A stretch of 46,433 bases of DNA from a virus. The position numbers and the translations under genes are program-made. The stretch is taken from positions 1 to 46,433 of the IMG/VR virus record IMGVR_UViG_3300006805_000048. One strand, 5' to 3'. Of this stretch, positions 1 to 6,665 are shown one piece after another. Numbering within the stretch: the first letter of the stretch is position 1; each line of letters opens with the position of its first letter. A model generated the notes under the pieces. That model was not told the DNA's origin. It was given only the letters and a program-made list of their open reading frames with translations, and made no database searches.

Positions 1-222
1 CTTACCTACGGCGAAAACATTCCTGCTGATGTCATGTGGAAAACAATGTCGGGTGAGATGGTGTTAATGACGCCAACCCTATTACAAGCAATATTCCATG
101 CCGTTGCGGTGTTTGAAGCCACTGTCTTTGGCACTGGCGAATACCACAAGGCAGCGATGTTACAAGCAGCCGATCCCAACAGTTATGATTATACGGTTGG
201 ATGGCCTGCGCAGTATGAGTAG
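1..222 (+). CDS. DUF4376-like phage tail-associated protein, C-terminal part only
   Basis: The reading frame is open from the left edge to a TAG stop, so this is the last 73 codons of a gene that begins outside the window. The pattern is a VMWKT..GE...MT start, a helical middle, and a closing YDYTVGWP. This matches the DUF4376 domain found at the C terminus of many phage tail-fibre or tail-fibre-assembly proteins, where the domain closes with a similar 'GWP'. Internal ATG codons, the first at 34, are not likely starts because the frame continues upstream. A strong hairpin follows directly. The role in the tail is inferred from the family only. Confidence 0.6.
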   Translation, partial: LTYGENIPADVMWKTMSGEMVLMTPTLLQAIFHAVAVFEATVFGTGEYHKAAMLQAADPNSYDYTVGWPAQYE

Positions 223-235
223 TACAGTGACATAA

Positions 236-258
236 GCGCGTGGGAAATTCCCACGCGC
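236..258. terminator. Intergenic stem-loop, probable terminator
   Basis: Perfect 11-bp inverted repeat GCGCGTGGGAA / TTCCCACGCGC, flanked by CATA upstream and TATGCC downstream, with no T tract. It follows the stop at 222 and belongs to the recurrent hairpin family of this phage. Confidence 0.65.
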
Positions 259-331
259 TCTATGCCGTTAGTCGGTTTGCATTTTTGTTCACATACACAA
301 TACCCTTATGAATTAACATGAGGGCTACGTA

Positions 332-664
332 ATGAAAGTAATTAATATTTCCAAATGTAAGCTAAAGCAATCCGACTTCGATGAAGCACATATCTCACCT
401 TATGCGCGTCGTCGTTTAGAAACATTAATGCATCCAATTTTAATGACTGTCAACCCAGCCCGTCTCGAACAAGAACACATTGATCGATTGGTACATCTGG
501 CTCACTACGCAGATTGGCCTAAGGCGTCAAAGATTGTCATCTCTTATTCAATTATGCCAGTGGTCCGACATCGGATAGCTAAAGCATTTCTGAATAAAGG
601 ATATGATACTTACTATGCTACTTTGGATGGTAATGATTGTATCTGGATTGACCCACGCGATTAA
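332..664 (+). CDS. Hypothetical protein, 110 aa
   Basis: No family recognised. A small mixed alpha/beta protein with a basic N-terminal half containing a YARRR cluster near residue 25, a hydrophobic helix-like middle, and a C terminus rich in Tyr and Asp ending WIDPRD. The start follows an AGGG-type ribosome-binding site with suitable spacing. It stands alone between two hairpins, so it may be its own transcription unit. No membrane segment or metal-binding cluster is visible. Confidence 0.65.
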   Translation: MKVINISKCKLKQSDFDEAHISPYARRRLETLMHPILMTVNPARLEQEHIDRLVHLAHYADWPKASKIVISYSIMPVVRHRIAKAFLNKGYDTYYATLDGNDCIWIDPRD

Positions 665-672
665 AAGGTAAA

Positions 673-702
673 TTCCGTAGTGTGAGTTTCTCACCTACGG
701 AA
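673..702. terminator. Intergenic stem-loop, probable terminator
   Basis: Inverted repeat TTCCGTAG..GTGAG / CTCAC.CTACGGAA with a TTT loop and one bulged base, starting 9 nt after the stop of the 332-664 gene. No T tract. Confidence 0.65.
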
Positions 703-728
703 CCATCCACCTGCATGAGATACACGTT

Positions 729-893
729 ATGTCTATTACCAAAACCGGTATGGGGTTTGTGATAACTACCGCACGTGGCAGAACGCTGCCACCGCCAGGG
801 TGTTTCTGTCCTGGTGTATTTGATTTACATAGTGCTATGAATGTTTATAGCCTACAGGAAAACCTTTTCGATTTTACCAACCAACCAAAGTAA
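729..893 (+). CDS. Possible small protein, 54 aa
   Basis: ATG to TAA frame beginning MSITKTGMGF and ending FDFTNQPK. The ribosome-binding site is weak (a GAGAT upstream) and two hairpins lie inside the frame, so it may be noncoding leader. It is recorded because the preceding and following starts leave this gap otherwise empty. No similarity recognised. Confidence 0.25.
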   Translation: MSITKTGMGFVITTARGRTLPPPGCFCPGVFDLHSAMNVYSLQENLFDFTNQPK

Positions 894-966
894 GTGTTCC
901 ATCGTAAGTAGCATCACCCACCCCTCTCAGTTTGAGAGGATCATTAACGTTAAGAGATATACAAAA

Positions 967-1836
967 ATGGCTATTATCAAAACAGTACTAACTCCTGAAA
1001 ATCATGTTAAAATGGTTCAGGCAATTGCTGCCTACCTCGACCATGACGCCGAAAAAGCGACAGATTCCGCTATCTGTAAAGCCTTCCAGGCATTGCAGGA
1101 TAACGTACTTTCCGACGTGGATCTACTTACCAACGACGAGTACAAGTTGACACGCGGCTCTATTCAGCGCGGTGTACGCTGCAGCATCACAATGCATCAC
1201 CGTCGTCTGCTTGGTGTGACGCGTAGTCGTCTGCGTGGTGTGACGCGTAAACCTCGCGTTTCATCAACTCAAGCGGCAGCAGCCGCCGCTGCCGAACAAG
1301 TTCAAACCATGGAACCGTTACTCGCCGCTGCGATGGCGTTGGTACAGAGCATGGAGCAGGCGGTAGCGGCTACAATGCACTTAGCAAAGACATGTGATGC
1401 GGTTATTCAGCAGAGCAAGTCAAGTGCTACTCTTGGGCTGACGCCCGCCGCGAGCACTTCAAAACCCACCGTTGCAATAATGGGTGGGCCAATGGAGTTA
1501 CGTCAACAATTGATTAAACACTATGCCGGCACAGTGGAGTTTGTGTTTATCAATCCCAACTCGCATACCGCGACTACTACGCGACATGTTACAAACGCAC
1601 ACGTACTGTGTCACCATCAGTACGAAGGCCCCGTAGCGATAGTTGCAGCGGAAAAGACTGGTCTGTCGTTTCGCCATATGAAGAAAGTGGGTGTAGTCAG
1701 CTATATCGATTATATCGATTCACTGCTAGCTACGGCGGCATTGTCGCATGGTGCGATGTCCAAATTGGTTGACCGCTTTGTTGCTAGTCGGCAACATCCT
1801 CACTATGGGCTATTGCCTACTAACCTCAACATGTAA
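967..1836 (+). CDS. Hypothetical protein, paralog of the next gene (289 aa)
   Basis: The frame is open from 841, but the start at 967 (MAIIKTVLTP) is preferred. It lies after a hairpin, and its N terminus parallels the next gene, which starts MAVKVKVSDI. Residues about 80-100 contain an 8-aa tandem repeat (RRLLGVTR / SRLRGVTR) encoded by a 24-nt DNA duplication. An Ala-rich probable coiled coil follows. The C-terminal 100 residues (ELRQQLIKHYAG..EFVFINP) are clearly related to the same region of the 1902-2705 product. No enzyme motif is recognised. The C-terminal pattern of short strands alternating with helices suggests a small alpha/beta domain. Confidence 0.65.
   Translation: MAIIKTVLTPENHVKMVQAIAAYLDHDAEKATDSAICKAFQALQDNVLSDVDLLTNDEYKLTRGSIQRGVRCSITMHHRRLLGVTRSRLRGVTRKPRVSSTQAAAAAAAEQVQTMEPLLAAAMALVQSMEQAVAATMHLAKTCDAVIQQSKSSATLGLTPAASTSKPTVAIMGGPMELRQQLIKHYAGTVEFVFINPNSHTATTTRHVTNAHVLCHHQYEGPVAIVAAEKTGLSFRHMKKVGVVSYIDYIDSLLATAALSHGAMSKLVDRFVASRQHPHYGLLPTNLNM
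1202..1249 (+). repeat. 24-nt tandem duplication inside a gene
   Basis: Two adjacent 24-nt copies beginning GTCGTCTGC and ending GTGTGACGCGTA that differ at one base. They keep the frame and encode the 8-residue repeat in the 967-1836 product. Confidence 0.8.
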
Positions 1837-1844
1837 CTGTGTCA

Positions 1845-1868
1845 CGCTGGGAGGATGTCCTCCCAGCG
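1845..1868. terminator. Intergenic stem-loop, probable terminator
   Basis: Perfect 11-bp repeat CGCTGGGAGGA / TCCTCCCAGCG with a 2-nt spacer, between the two paralogous genes. A GTG-started reading of the next gene from 1839 would run through it, which argues for the ATG start at 1902. Confidence 0.65.
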
Positions 1869-1901
1869 ATTTATTCAACGTTTAAACAAGGACTATTAAT
1901 C

Positions 1902-2705
1902 ATGGCTGTCAAAGTTAAAGTATCCGATATAATTACCCCACGTGTACGCAGTAAGATCATTAACTTTCTCGCGGCACATTTCCTTTATGATCCAAACCCG
2001 ATCGCTCCCGAAACCATTCGCACCACCTTCCTGCTGTTGCAGCGTCGCATGCTACCACCTGGCGATCGCGTCATGGCACGTCAGTGGCCAATCATTGCTG
2101 ACAGCATCTGCACAGGTCTGCGCAAACACATTGACGCTGTCACTGCGGAAGTCCCACCTATGTTGACGCCCCATGCACCTGCACCAGGGGTAGCTACTAA
2201 CGCTGAGTTATCTGCACGCTTGGATAAATTAGCATCCGTGCTGGAGCGTTTTGTTAGTATTATGGAAAAGTTTCCAGTACCGACTAATACTACAGCATTG
2301 CCAGTAGTCCGCGCACCGATTCCAATCTATACCGACGAACTAATCCCAGTTACGTTCCTAGGTATATCCACGACATCAGACCTGCGTCGCATTTTGACAA
2401 ACCACTATGCTGGTGTAATCGATTTTGTTTTCGTTGCACCGTATCACTACGATGCCGATATCCCGACACTGTTAAATGGTCGACATGTGATTGCGCATGG
2501 CTTGTATCCAAACACTGGAGTTCTAGATGAAGCTAAAGAAAATGCACTATCGTTTAAACAGTTGACTAACAATATCAGTGACCTAGGCGTAAAGGCTGTC
2601 ATTGATGCATTGGTCGATTCAAACCGTCGCACGGTAACTACCGTTAACGAAGCGCTGCAGGGAAACCCTGCCGGACATCGCCGTATGCCTGGTGGAAATT
2701 TCTAA
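1902..2705 (+). CDS. Hypothetical protein, paralog of the preceding gene (267 aa)
   Basis: The ATG at 1902 follows AAGGA with good spacing, and the upstream in-frame GTG at 1839 is separated from it by a hairpin. It shares layout with the 967-1836 product: an N-terminal helical region, a central helical or coiled segment (LDKLASVLERFVSIMEKF), and a C-terminal domain with DLRRILTNHYAG..DFVFVAP and SFKQL. The conserved pattern is LR..L..HYAG...FVF..P, then a LSF...L motif. No known family was recognised. Being next to a diverged copy points to local gene duplication. A hairpin with a TTCG loop follows. Confidence 0.65.
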   Translation: MAVKVKVSDIITPRVRSKIINFLAAHFLYDPNPIAPETIRTTFLLLQRRMLPPGDRVMARQWPIIADSICTGLRKHIDAVTAEVPPMLTPHAPAPGVATNAELSARLDKLASVLERFVSIMEKFPVPTNTTALPVVRAPIPIYTDELIPVTFLGISTTSDLRRILTNHYAGVIDFVFVAPYHYDADIPTLLNGRHVIAHGLYPNTGVLDEAKENALSFKQLTNNISDLGVKAVIDALVDSNRRTVTTVNEALQGNPAGHRRMPGGNF

Positions 2706-2713
2706 CTAGTAGT

Positions 2714-2735
2714 GGAACGGGATTCGTCCCGTTCC
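2714..2735. terminator. Stem-loop with TTCG loop, probable terminator
   Basis: GGAACGGGA / TCCCGTTCC (9 bp) closed by TTCG, 8 nt after the stop at 2705. No T tract. Confidence 0.7.
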
Positions 2736-2751
2736 ATCATTGGAGTTGTGT

Positions 2752-3249
2752 ATGAAATGGAAACAAGATCTTACGGCTTTAGAGTCGAAGAATACCCATG
2801 GTATAAAAATTACTGAAGCCTTGCACGGTCAGCATCATTTCCCACCGGGTGGATATTTCATGATATCCTCACACTACGGAGATTTTGCAGATGATAATAG
2901 CTCCCCTCGATTATTCTTTTTGGGCAAATTGACCAAGGGTTTAACGATGGCACATTTTCAATCAGTCCTTAATAGCGAAACCTTTCGTTCGCCACAAGTG
3001 ATACGACATCTCTTGCGCAAAGCCGCTATTGCTGAAGGCATACTACCAGTAGTGGAGATTGCCGCCGGCAATGTCGTCTATGGTCTGCACGTTGCATTTC
3101 TTTTTAATTCATCCGATCTATTCCCTTACCGCACTAGGTTGTTTGGTGAGAAGATCTCCGCCTGGATGGGCAACGGTGAACTTATAAATGCTGAATTCAA
3201 TGAAATGGGAGCAAGCGATGCTGAACTTCTTGAAGCGACTAACCCCTGA
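2752..3249 (+). CDS. Hypothetical protein, 165 aa
   Basis: The start ATG at 2752 has GGAG upstream. An in-frame TTG at 2740 overlaps that ribosome-binding site and is less likely. The protein starts MKWKQDLTAL and is mixed alpha/beta with a HFPPGGYFMISSHYGDF segment near residue 30. No family recognised. It opens a four-gene overlapping or closely spaced set (2752-3992) that ends with the SspB-like gene, so co-expression is likely. The C terminus overlaps the next gene by 32 nt. Confidence 0.6.
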   Translation: MKWKQDLTALESKNTHGIKITEALHGQHHFPPGGYFMISSHYGDFADDNSSPRLFFLGKLTKGLTMAHFQSVLNSETFRSPQVIRHLLRKAAIAEGILPVVEIAAGNVVYGLHVAFLFNSSDLFPYRTRLFGEKISAWMGNGELINAEFNEMGASDAELLEATNP

Positions 3250-3598
3250 TTCATTGCTCTATCGGATACTCAGGGGAGATCCTGCTCGTGACATAGTAGT
3301 TGCTCGCCGTCGCTTATCAGGACACTTTTTCACCACAGTTAAGATCACCTCTAAAAATGGCATTCAGTATGAAATACTGGCCATGCAATACGCGTATCAA
3401 AATCCATACCGTCCATGGACGCGGTATCAGCGAGCAATGCAGGTGTTGGTATTGTCTGGTGCGGACTGGATGACAAAAACGTTATATGCCGAACCAATGC
3501 AGTCTGCTATAGGGGTGGTGTACAGTAGCGCTATTGCAATGGAATTCCTCCAACGTTATCGTGGGTCATTGAAAAATGGAAACAAAAGAACCTGTTAA
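3218..3598 (+). CDS. Hypothetical protein, 126 aa
   Basis: The start at 3218 (MLNFLKRLTP) has GGGAGC upstream. The longer frame from 3188 would overlap the previous gene further and lacks a ribosome-binding site. It is a basic protein (RILRGDPARD.VVARRRL) with a C-terminal region rich in Tyr, Met and small residues. No family recognised. It overlaps the previous gene by 32 nt and the SspB-like gene by 23 nt, so the three are probably translationally coupled. Confidence 0.55.
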   Translation: MLNFLKRLTPDSLLYRILRGDPARDIVVARRRLSGHFFTTVKITSKNGIQYEILAMQYAYQNPYRPWTRYQRAMQVLVLSGADWMTKTLYAEPMQSAIGVVYSSAIAMEFLQRYRGSLKNGNKRTC

Positions 3599-3992
3599 AT
3601 ATCCAGACATGAAACCGTACTACTTGCGCATGTTCTGGCAATTCATTAACGATCAGTTACAGATCCCGCATATTGCGGTAGACGTAACGTATCCGAACGT
3701 GCAAGTTCCAATGGAATTTGTTAAAGACGGACGTATCTTTCTAAGTATTTCGGAAGCTGCGTGTAAACACCTTTGTATTGATAATGATGCAATTGCGTTT
3801 GAAGGTCGCTTTGGTGGCAAGGTACAACAGTGCTATATACCAATGGATGCCATTGCAAGTATCTTTGCACGGGATGACATTGATCTATGTTGCATGTTTC
3901 AGCAACCGCCCCACGCAGAAACCGTGGATACCCCACCCGCTGAACCAGAACCAGTAAAACGCGACCGGTCACATCTAACCGTAGTTAAATAA
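3576..3992 (+). CDS. sspB: SspB-like ClpXP adaptor protein
   Basis: The 138-aa product matches the SspB fold along residues 14-108. Recognisable blocks are YYLRMFWQFINDQ, IPHIAVDVTYPNVQVPMEF, DGRIFLSIS, the FEGRFGGK strand pair and IFARDD..CMF. They correspond closely to the E. coli blocks for ssrA-tag binding (PHLVVDVTLPGVQVPMEYARDG, ARFGG, IYAREN). A Pro/Glu linker (109-128) leads to the C-terminal tail RSHLTVVK, which keeps the Leu, Val, Val and Lys of the E. coli ClpX-binding tail (RPALRVVK). In bacteria SspB is a dimer that hands ssrA-tagged substrates and RseA to ClpXP. Here the linker is shorter than in E. coli. I infer that the phage protein can dock on host ClpX and redirect proteolysis; its substrates are unknown. 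Family assignment is strong by eye. Confidence 0.88.
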   Translation: METKEPVKYPDMKPYYLRMFWQFINDQLQIPHIAVDVTYPNVQVPMEFVKDGRIFLSISEAACKHLCIDNDAIAFEGRFGGKVQQCYIPMDAIASIFARDDIDLCCMFQQPPHAETVDTPPAEPEPVKRDRSHLTVVK

Positions 3993-4003
3993 AGGAGATA
4001 GTC

Positions 4004-4330
4004 ATGCACCAGCACCGTTCCAGACTTTTGATCTATGCACTTACGGCCGGTGCAATATCTTCTGCTATTGCAAGCGCAAATGCCCCGGCGGTTATCCCTC
4101 GGGCGGCGGACAGGTATCCGACACCACACATCACACAGCCTAACGTTCGAGCGATCGTTTGCATCTCTGGCCCCAATGATCGTAAACCCCCATCAAAACG
4201 TGTGGTGCATGAATATAACCTCATTACCTTTCCGTATCGAAAGCTGCACCATCGTACAAAAAGACGAGCAGTGTTTTGTAATAACGGCCCTCATTTCAAT
4301 TGGAAAAAGGGCCGTACTAAAAAATGGTAA
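4004..4330 (+). CDS. Small basic protein with N-terminal signal-like segment (108 aa)
   Basis: A strong AAAGGAGATAG ribosome-binding site precedes the ATG. Residues 1-7 are basic, 8-27 are hydrophobic and small (LLIYALTAGAISSAIASANA), and an A-x-A site at about residues 25-27 would suit signal peptidase I. Cleavage would leave a basic, Pro-rich mature protein of about 80 aa with two Cys and a very basic C terminus (KKGRTKKW). It could be an exported or membrane-anchored protein, but no family was recognised. Overlapping frames on both strands here are shadows lacking ribosome-binding sites. Confidence 0.55.
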   Translation: MHQHRSRLLIYALTAGAISSAIASANAPAVIPRAADRYPTPHITQPNVRAIVCISGPNDRKPPSKRVVHEYNLITFPYRKLHHRTKRRAVFCNNGPHFNWKKGRTKKW

Positions 4331-4351
4331 TTCAAACAAGGAATCGCTGGC

Positions 4352-4891
4352 ATGATTAAAACATTTGAGTCGGTAGCAGAGTTTAATTTAAACCCGGGTG
4401 AGTCGGTGGTTATTACTGGCGACGTGGGGTGTGGTAAAACTGCGACAATCCTCACGACGATTAAATACGTGATTGAAAACAACGATCCAGCGGACATTTA
4501 CCCCATGACGATTATCATGGATGATCCAGTTGCGATTGAAAAGTTAGAGGCAATCTTAGCTAACGTCCCACCACAGTACCGTAGGCGCATTACCGTATTA
4601 AATCCAACGTTTAACCTGGATGTATTATTCAAAAACATTGGCATTCGCAGTAAGATTGTTTTTGTGGATGCAGCATTTTCGAACCAGTCAGTGACGAGCG
4701 CTGTCCAGCGTGCGAAGCTGCATGCGTTATTGCGCATCCAGTGTTTTGTTATAACAGAAACTTTGCAGGGCTTTGAGTCTAGCCGTACGCGCGAACCGCG
4801 TGAGCCGGGTTATCTGAAAGTTAATTGCACCAAGATAAACCGTACGTTAACGTATCTCGGTAACCACACCGACATTGAAAACATGGAATAA
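4352..4891 (+). CDS. P-loop NTPase, 179 aa
   Basis: A clear Walker A, GDVGCGKT, is at residues 23-30, preceded by a strand (GESVVI). A Walker B-like strand KIVFVDAA lies near 100-107. The size and order of strands suggest a compact RecA- or AAA-like ATPase core without additional domains. It ends 5 nt before the dihydrofolate reductase start, so the two are very likely co-translated. No specific family was recognised; a packaging, replication or secretion role cannot be chosen from sequence. An AAGGA ribosome-binding site supports the start. Confidence 0.7.
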   Translation: MIKTFESVAEFNLNPGESVVITGDVGCGKTATILTTIKYVIENNDPADIYPMTIIMDDPVAIEKLEAILANVPPQYRRRITVLNPTFNLDVLFKNIGIRSKIVFVDAAFSNQSVTSAVQRAKLHALLRIQCFVITETLQGFESSRTREPREPGYLKVNCTKINRTLTYLGNHTDIENME

Positions 4892-4896
4892 AAATA

Positions 4897-5514
4897 ATGA
4901 AAGTAACGTTGGTCGCTGCAGTTGCAGTAAATCGAGTTATTGGTAACCGTGATGAACTCCCGTGGCATATCCCAGAAGACATGCGTTTCTTCCGCACTGC
5001 GACAATGGGTAAAGCAATCATCATGGGTCGTAAGACATTTGATTCTATTGGTAAAGCATTGGATGGTCGTAAGAATATTGTACTCACGCGTGACGTTGAT
5101 TGGAAGCATCCAGGGGTCACCGTTGTCCATACGGTGCAGGATGCATTAGCAGAGGCCACCACGTGGATTCCTGCTGACCCGTATAACCCCTATGGCGCAG
5201 CCCATGAAGCCGTGGTTATTGGTGGCGCTGAGATCTATACGTTGTTCATGCCCCATGCAACCAATTTGACGCTGACTGAAGTCCATCTCAATCCAGTGGG
5301 TGATGCGTTTTTCCCCAAGCTGCGTTTAGGCGAATGGGATCGGGTAGAAACGGCGCGCGTCTTTGGAACACCTACTACGCCGTCTTATCGCCGTTCGGTA
5401 TCTCGTCGTCGAAAGCTTACGCCAATCGCTGTTAAAACATTGGAAAGTCCAACTGGTCGTATAAAGTTTCCACCACCGAAACACACGGATGCAACGTCTT
5501 ATCGTAACATCTGA
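4897..5514 (+). CDS. folA: Dihydrofolate reductase with C-terminal extension
   Basis: Reduces dihydrofolate to tetrahydrofolate with NADPH, supporting thymidylate synthesis during phage replication. Visible signatures are AVAVNRVIGN at the N terminus, LPWHIPEDMRFFR with the catalytic acidic residue, GKAIIMGRKTFDSIG, NIVLTR, VVIGGAEIY (the NADPH-binding Gly pair) and LTLTEV. The protein is 205 aa, against about 160 for the E. coli enzyme. The difference is partly a longer loop near 85-100 (TTWIPADPYNPYGAAH) and partly a basic tail after about residue 172 (RRRKLTPIAV...). The tail has no recognised function. It follows the P-loop gene by 5 nt and is followed by a hairpin. Confidence 0.93.
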   Translation: MKVTLVAAVAVNRVIGNRDELPWHIPEDMRFFRTATMGKAIIMGRKTFDSIGKALDGRKNIVLTRDVDWKHPGVTVVHTVQDALAEATTWIPADPYNPYGAAHEAVVIGGAEIYTLFMPHATNLTLTEVHLNPVGDAFFPKLRLGEWDRVETARVFGTPTTPSYRRSVSRRRKLTPIAVKTLESPTGRIKFPPPKHTDATSYRNI

Positions 5515-5520
5515 CATAAG

Positions 5521-5540
5521 CCCCTCCCTTACAGGAGGGG
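5521..5540. terminator. Stem-loop, probable terminator after folA
   Basis: CCCCTCC / GGAGGGG with a 6-nt loop, preceded by CATAAG, 6 nt after the folA stop. No T tract. Confidence 0.65.
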
Positions 5541-5560
5541 TCGTATTCCAGATTGATAGA

Positions 5561-5574
5561 GATACATATTCTCT
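5561..5574 (+). promoter_or_regulatory. Candidate early-type promoter
   Basis: GATACATATTCTCT lies between a terminator hairpin and the 5647 gene. It matches the ATACATATTA(C) motif seen upstream of other units here except for the last bases. The start codon is about 74 nt downstream. Confidence 0.35.
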
Positions 5575-5646
5575 AGGTGAGAAGCCCGCGCTGGTCTGAC
5601 TTGTTTCTTATCATGTGTTGCTATCTTTCACTTAAGGGGTTTTGCC

Positions 5647-6036
5647 ATGATTGCTATGCTTTATTTTCTCATCCTGACAGCCATGGCAATCGCCTCGGTG
5701 TTCTTTGTAGATTTACAGTTTCCAGTGCTGACATTTCTACTCTTGAACATTGCCGTGCTTTTTATTAAAAGTAATTCATGGCGAACTGCGTACCACACGC
5801 TACAGGAAAATACATTGGTTATAGAACCACCAATTCCACCAGTTGAAGTAGATGAACCGTTGCCAATGGCTCGGATTGTTTATGGAGATGGTGAGATAAT
5901 CGATGTATTTAATATGATAACCGATTACAAGATTAGTGCTGACATGCATCTCTATATCAAAGACCGCCGTTTAAACAAGTGGGTCTTACAAGATGATGTC
6001 ATTGCAGTTGAATTCTTTTTGCACGAGACCGATTAA
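5647..6036 (+). CDS. Small membrane protein with cytoplasmic or periplasmic domain (129 aa)
   Basis: An AAGGGG ribosome-binding site precedes the ATG. Residues 2-22 and 26-41 are strongly hydrophobic (LYFLILTAMAIASVFF and LTFLLLNIAVLFI), predicting two membrane helices with a short turn. A Pro/Glu linker (IEPPIPPVEVDEP) follows, then a soluble domain of about 65 aa with alternating strands (ARIVYGDGEIIDVF, MHLYIKDRRL). No family recognised. It is likely a phage inner-membrane protein of unknown role, sitting between two hairpin terminators as a single-gene unit. Confidence 0.6.
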   Translation: MIAMLYFLILTAMAIASVFFVDLQFPVLTFLLLNIAVLFIKSNSWRTAYHTLQENTLVIEPPIPPVEVDEPLPMARIVYGDGEIIDVFNMITDYKISADMHLYIKDRRLNKWVLQDDVIAVEFFLHETD

Positions 6037-6042
6037 CCATAT

Positions 6043-6063
6043 CCCCGGAGTCATACTCCGGGG
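6043..6063. terminator. Stem-loop, probable terminator
   Basis: CCCCGGAGT / ACTCCGGGG (9 bp, CAT loop) followed by GCTATGCCC and a short T-rich stretch. It follows the 5647-6036 gene. Confidence 0.65.
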
Positions 6064-6095
6064 GCTATGCCCTATTTTTAATTTAGGAGTCTAAA

Positions 6096-6623
6096 ATGAA
6101 TCCACCATTCAAAGTAGTAAACCGTCACACCCGCGATCCAAATCGCACGGTGCGGCGTGTGTACTGTGGACGTCCCTCTATCTGGGGAAATCCTTTTTCA
6201 ATAGGAGAGGGTCGCTTTACGCGCCAAGAAAGCATTTGGAAATACTTTTGGCATTTAGTAGCAACTCCACATAAGCTACGTCGTATCAATGATTTGCGTG
6301 GCTGTGACCTGGAATGCTTTTGCGCTCCACGGGAATGCCATTGCGATGTGTTGATTCAGTTGGCCAATGATGCGCACTTGCATTTTCAGTTTGTGCGGCT
6401 GCTCTCCAATCCGGGCGTAACTGAAGAAACGTTTAACCATAACCGCGATTCACTGTCTGCTGAACAAGTAGATTTAGTGCACGGGATTATGGCTAAGGTG
6501 TTTCCCTCAGCAATGCAACGAATGATAGCGGCCTGTCCGCCAGCTACTACCGTGTCCAGTGAAATCTTAACTACCATGCGTGCCAATGGCGACATGGGCA
6601 CCCCTGAACCAGCTGAGGACTGA
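6096..6623 (+). CDS. DUF4326 domain protein (175 aa)
   Basis: The N-terminal about 95 residues carry the DUF4326 signature: VYCGRPSIWGNPF, a R..S...Y..... helix, LRGCDLECFCAP..CHCDVL and a closing LA. The family is widespread in phages and has no established activity. The conserved Cys/His set (CFCAP.ECHC) suggests metal binding. The remaining about 75 residues (EETFNHNRDS...) are an extra helical tail not typical of the single-domain family. A well-placed AGGAG precedes the start. It is followed by a canonical terminator shared with the convergent gene on the other strand. Confidence 0.72.
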   Translation: MNPPFKVVNRHTRDPNRTVRRVYCGRPSIWGNPFSIGEGRFTRQESIWKYFWHLVATPHKLRRINDLRGCDLECFCAPRECHCDVLIQLANDAHLHFQFVRLLSNPGVTEETFNHNRDSLSAEQVDLVHGIMAKVFPSAMQRMIAACPPATTVSSEILTTMRANGDMGTPEPAED

Positions 6624-6630
6624 ACGGAAT

Positions 6631-6662
6631 AAAGCCCCTCCTTTCGGAGAGGCTTTTTTTTT
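6631..6662. terminator. Rho-independent terminator between convergent genes
   Basis: AGCCcCTCC TTTC GGAGaGGCT followed by a run of T. The opposite strand shows only a short A/T flank. It serves the rightward 6096-6623 gene and possibly the leftward gene ending at 6666. Confidence 0.8.
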
Positions 6663-6665
6663 AAC

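Larger units (their letters stand above)
665..966 (+). other. 302-nt inter-gene stretch with several stem-loops and one doubtful small ORF
   Basis: Apart from the terminator hairpin at 673-702, this stretch holds GTGGCAG/CTGCCAC (775-792, AACG loop), CCAGG/CCTGG (795-814) and CCTCTCA/TGAGAGG (923-939). The last lies shortly before the preferred start at 967 and could be a leader hairpin. A 54-codon ORF (729-893) also lies here. The AT-rich sequence around 730-740 contains TCTATTACC, which weakly resembles the early-promoter motif. Confidence 0.4.

Noticed and set aside
841-966. Upstream extension of the 967-1836 gene from an ATG at 841
   Set aside because: The start at 967 matches the N terminus of its paralog, and a hairpin lies inside the extension. 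No ribosome-binding site at 841.
1839-1901. GTG-started extension of the 1902-2705 gene
   Set aside because: It would translate through a perfect 11-bp hairpin, and the ATG at 1902 has its own AAGGA.
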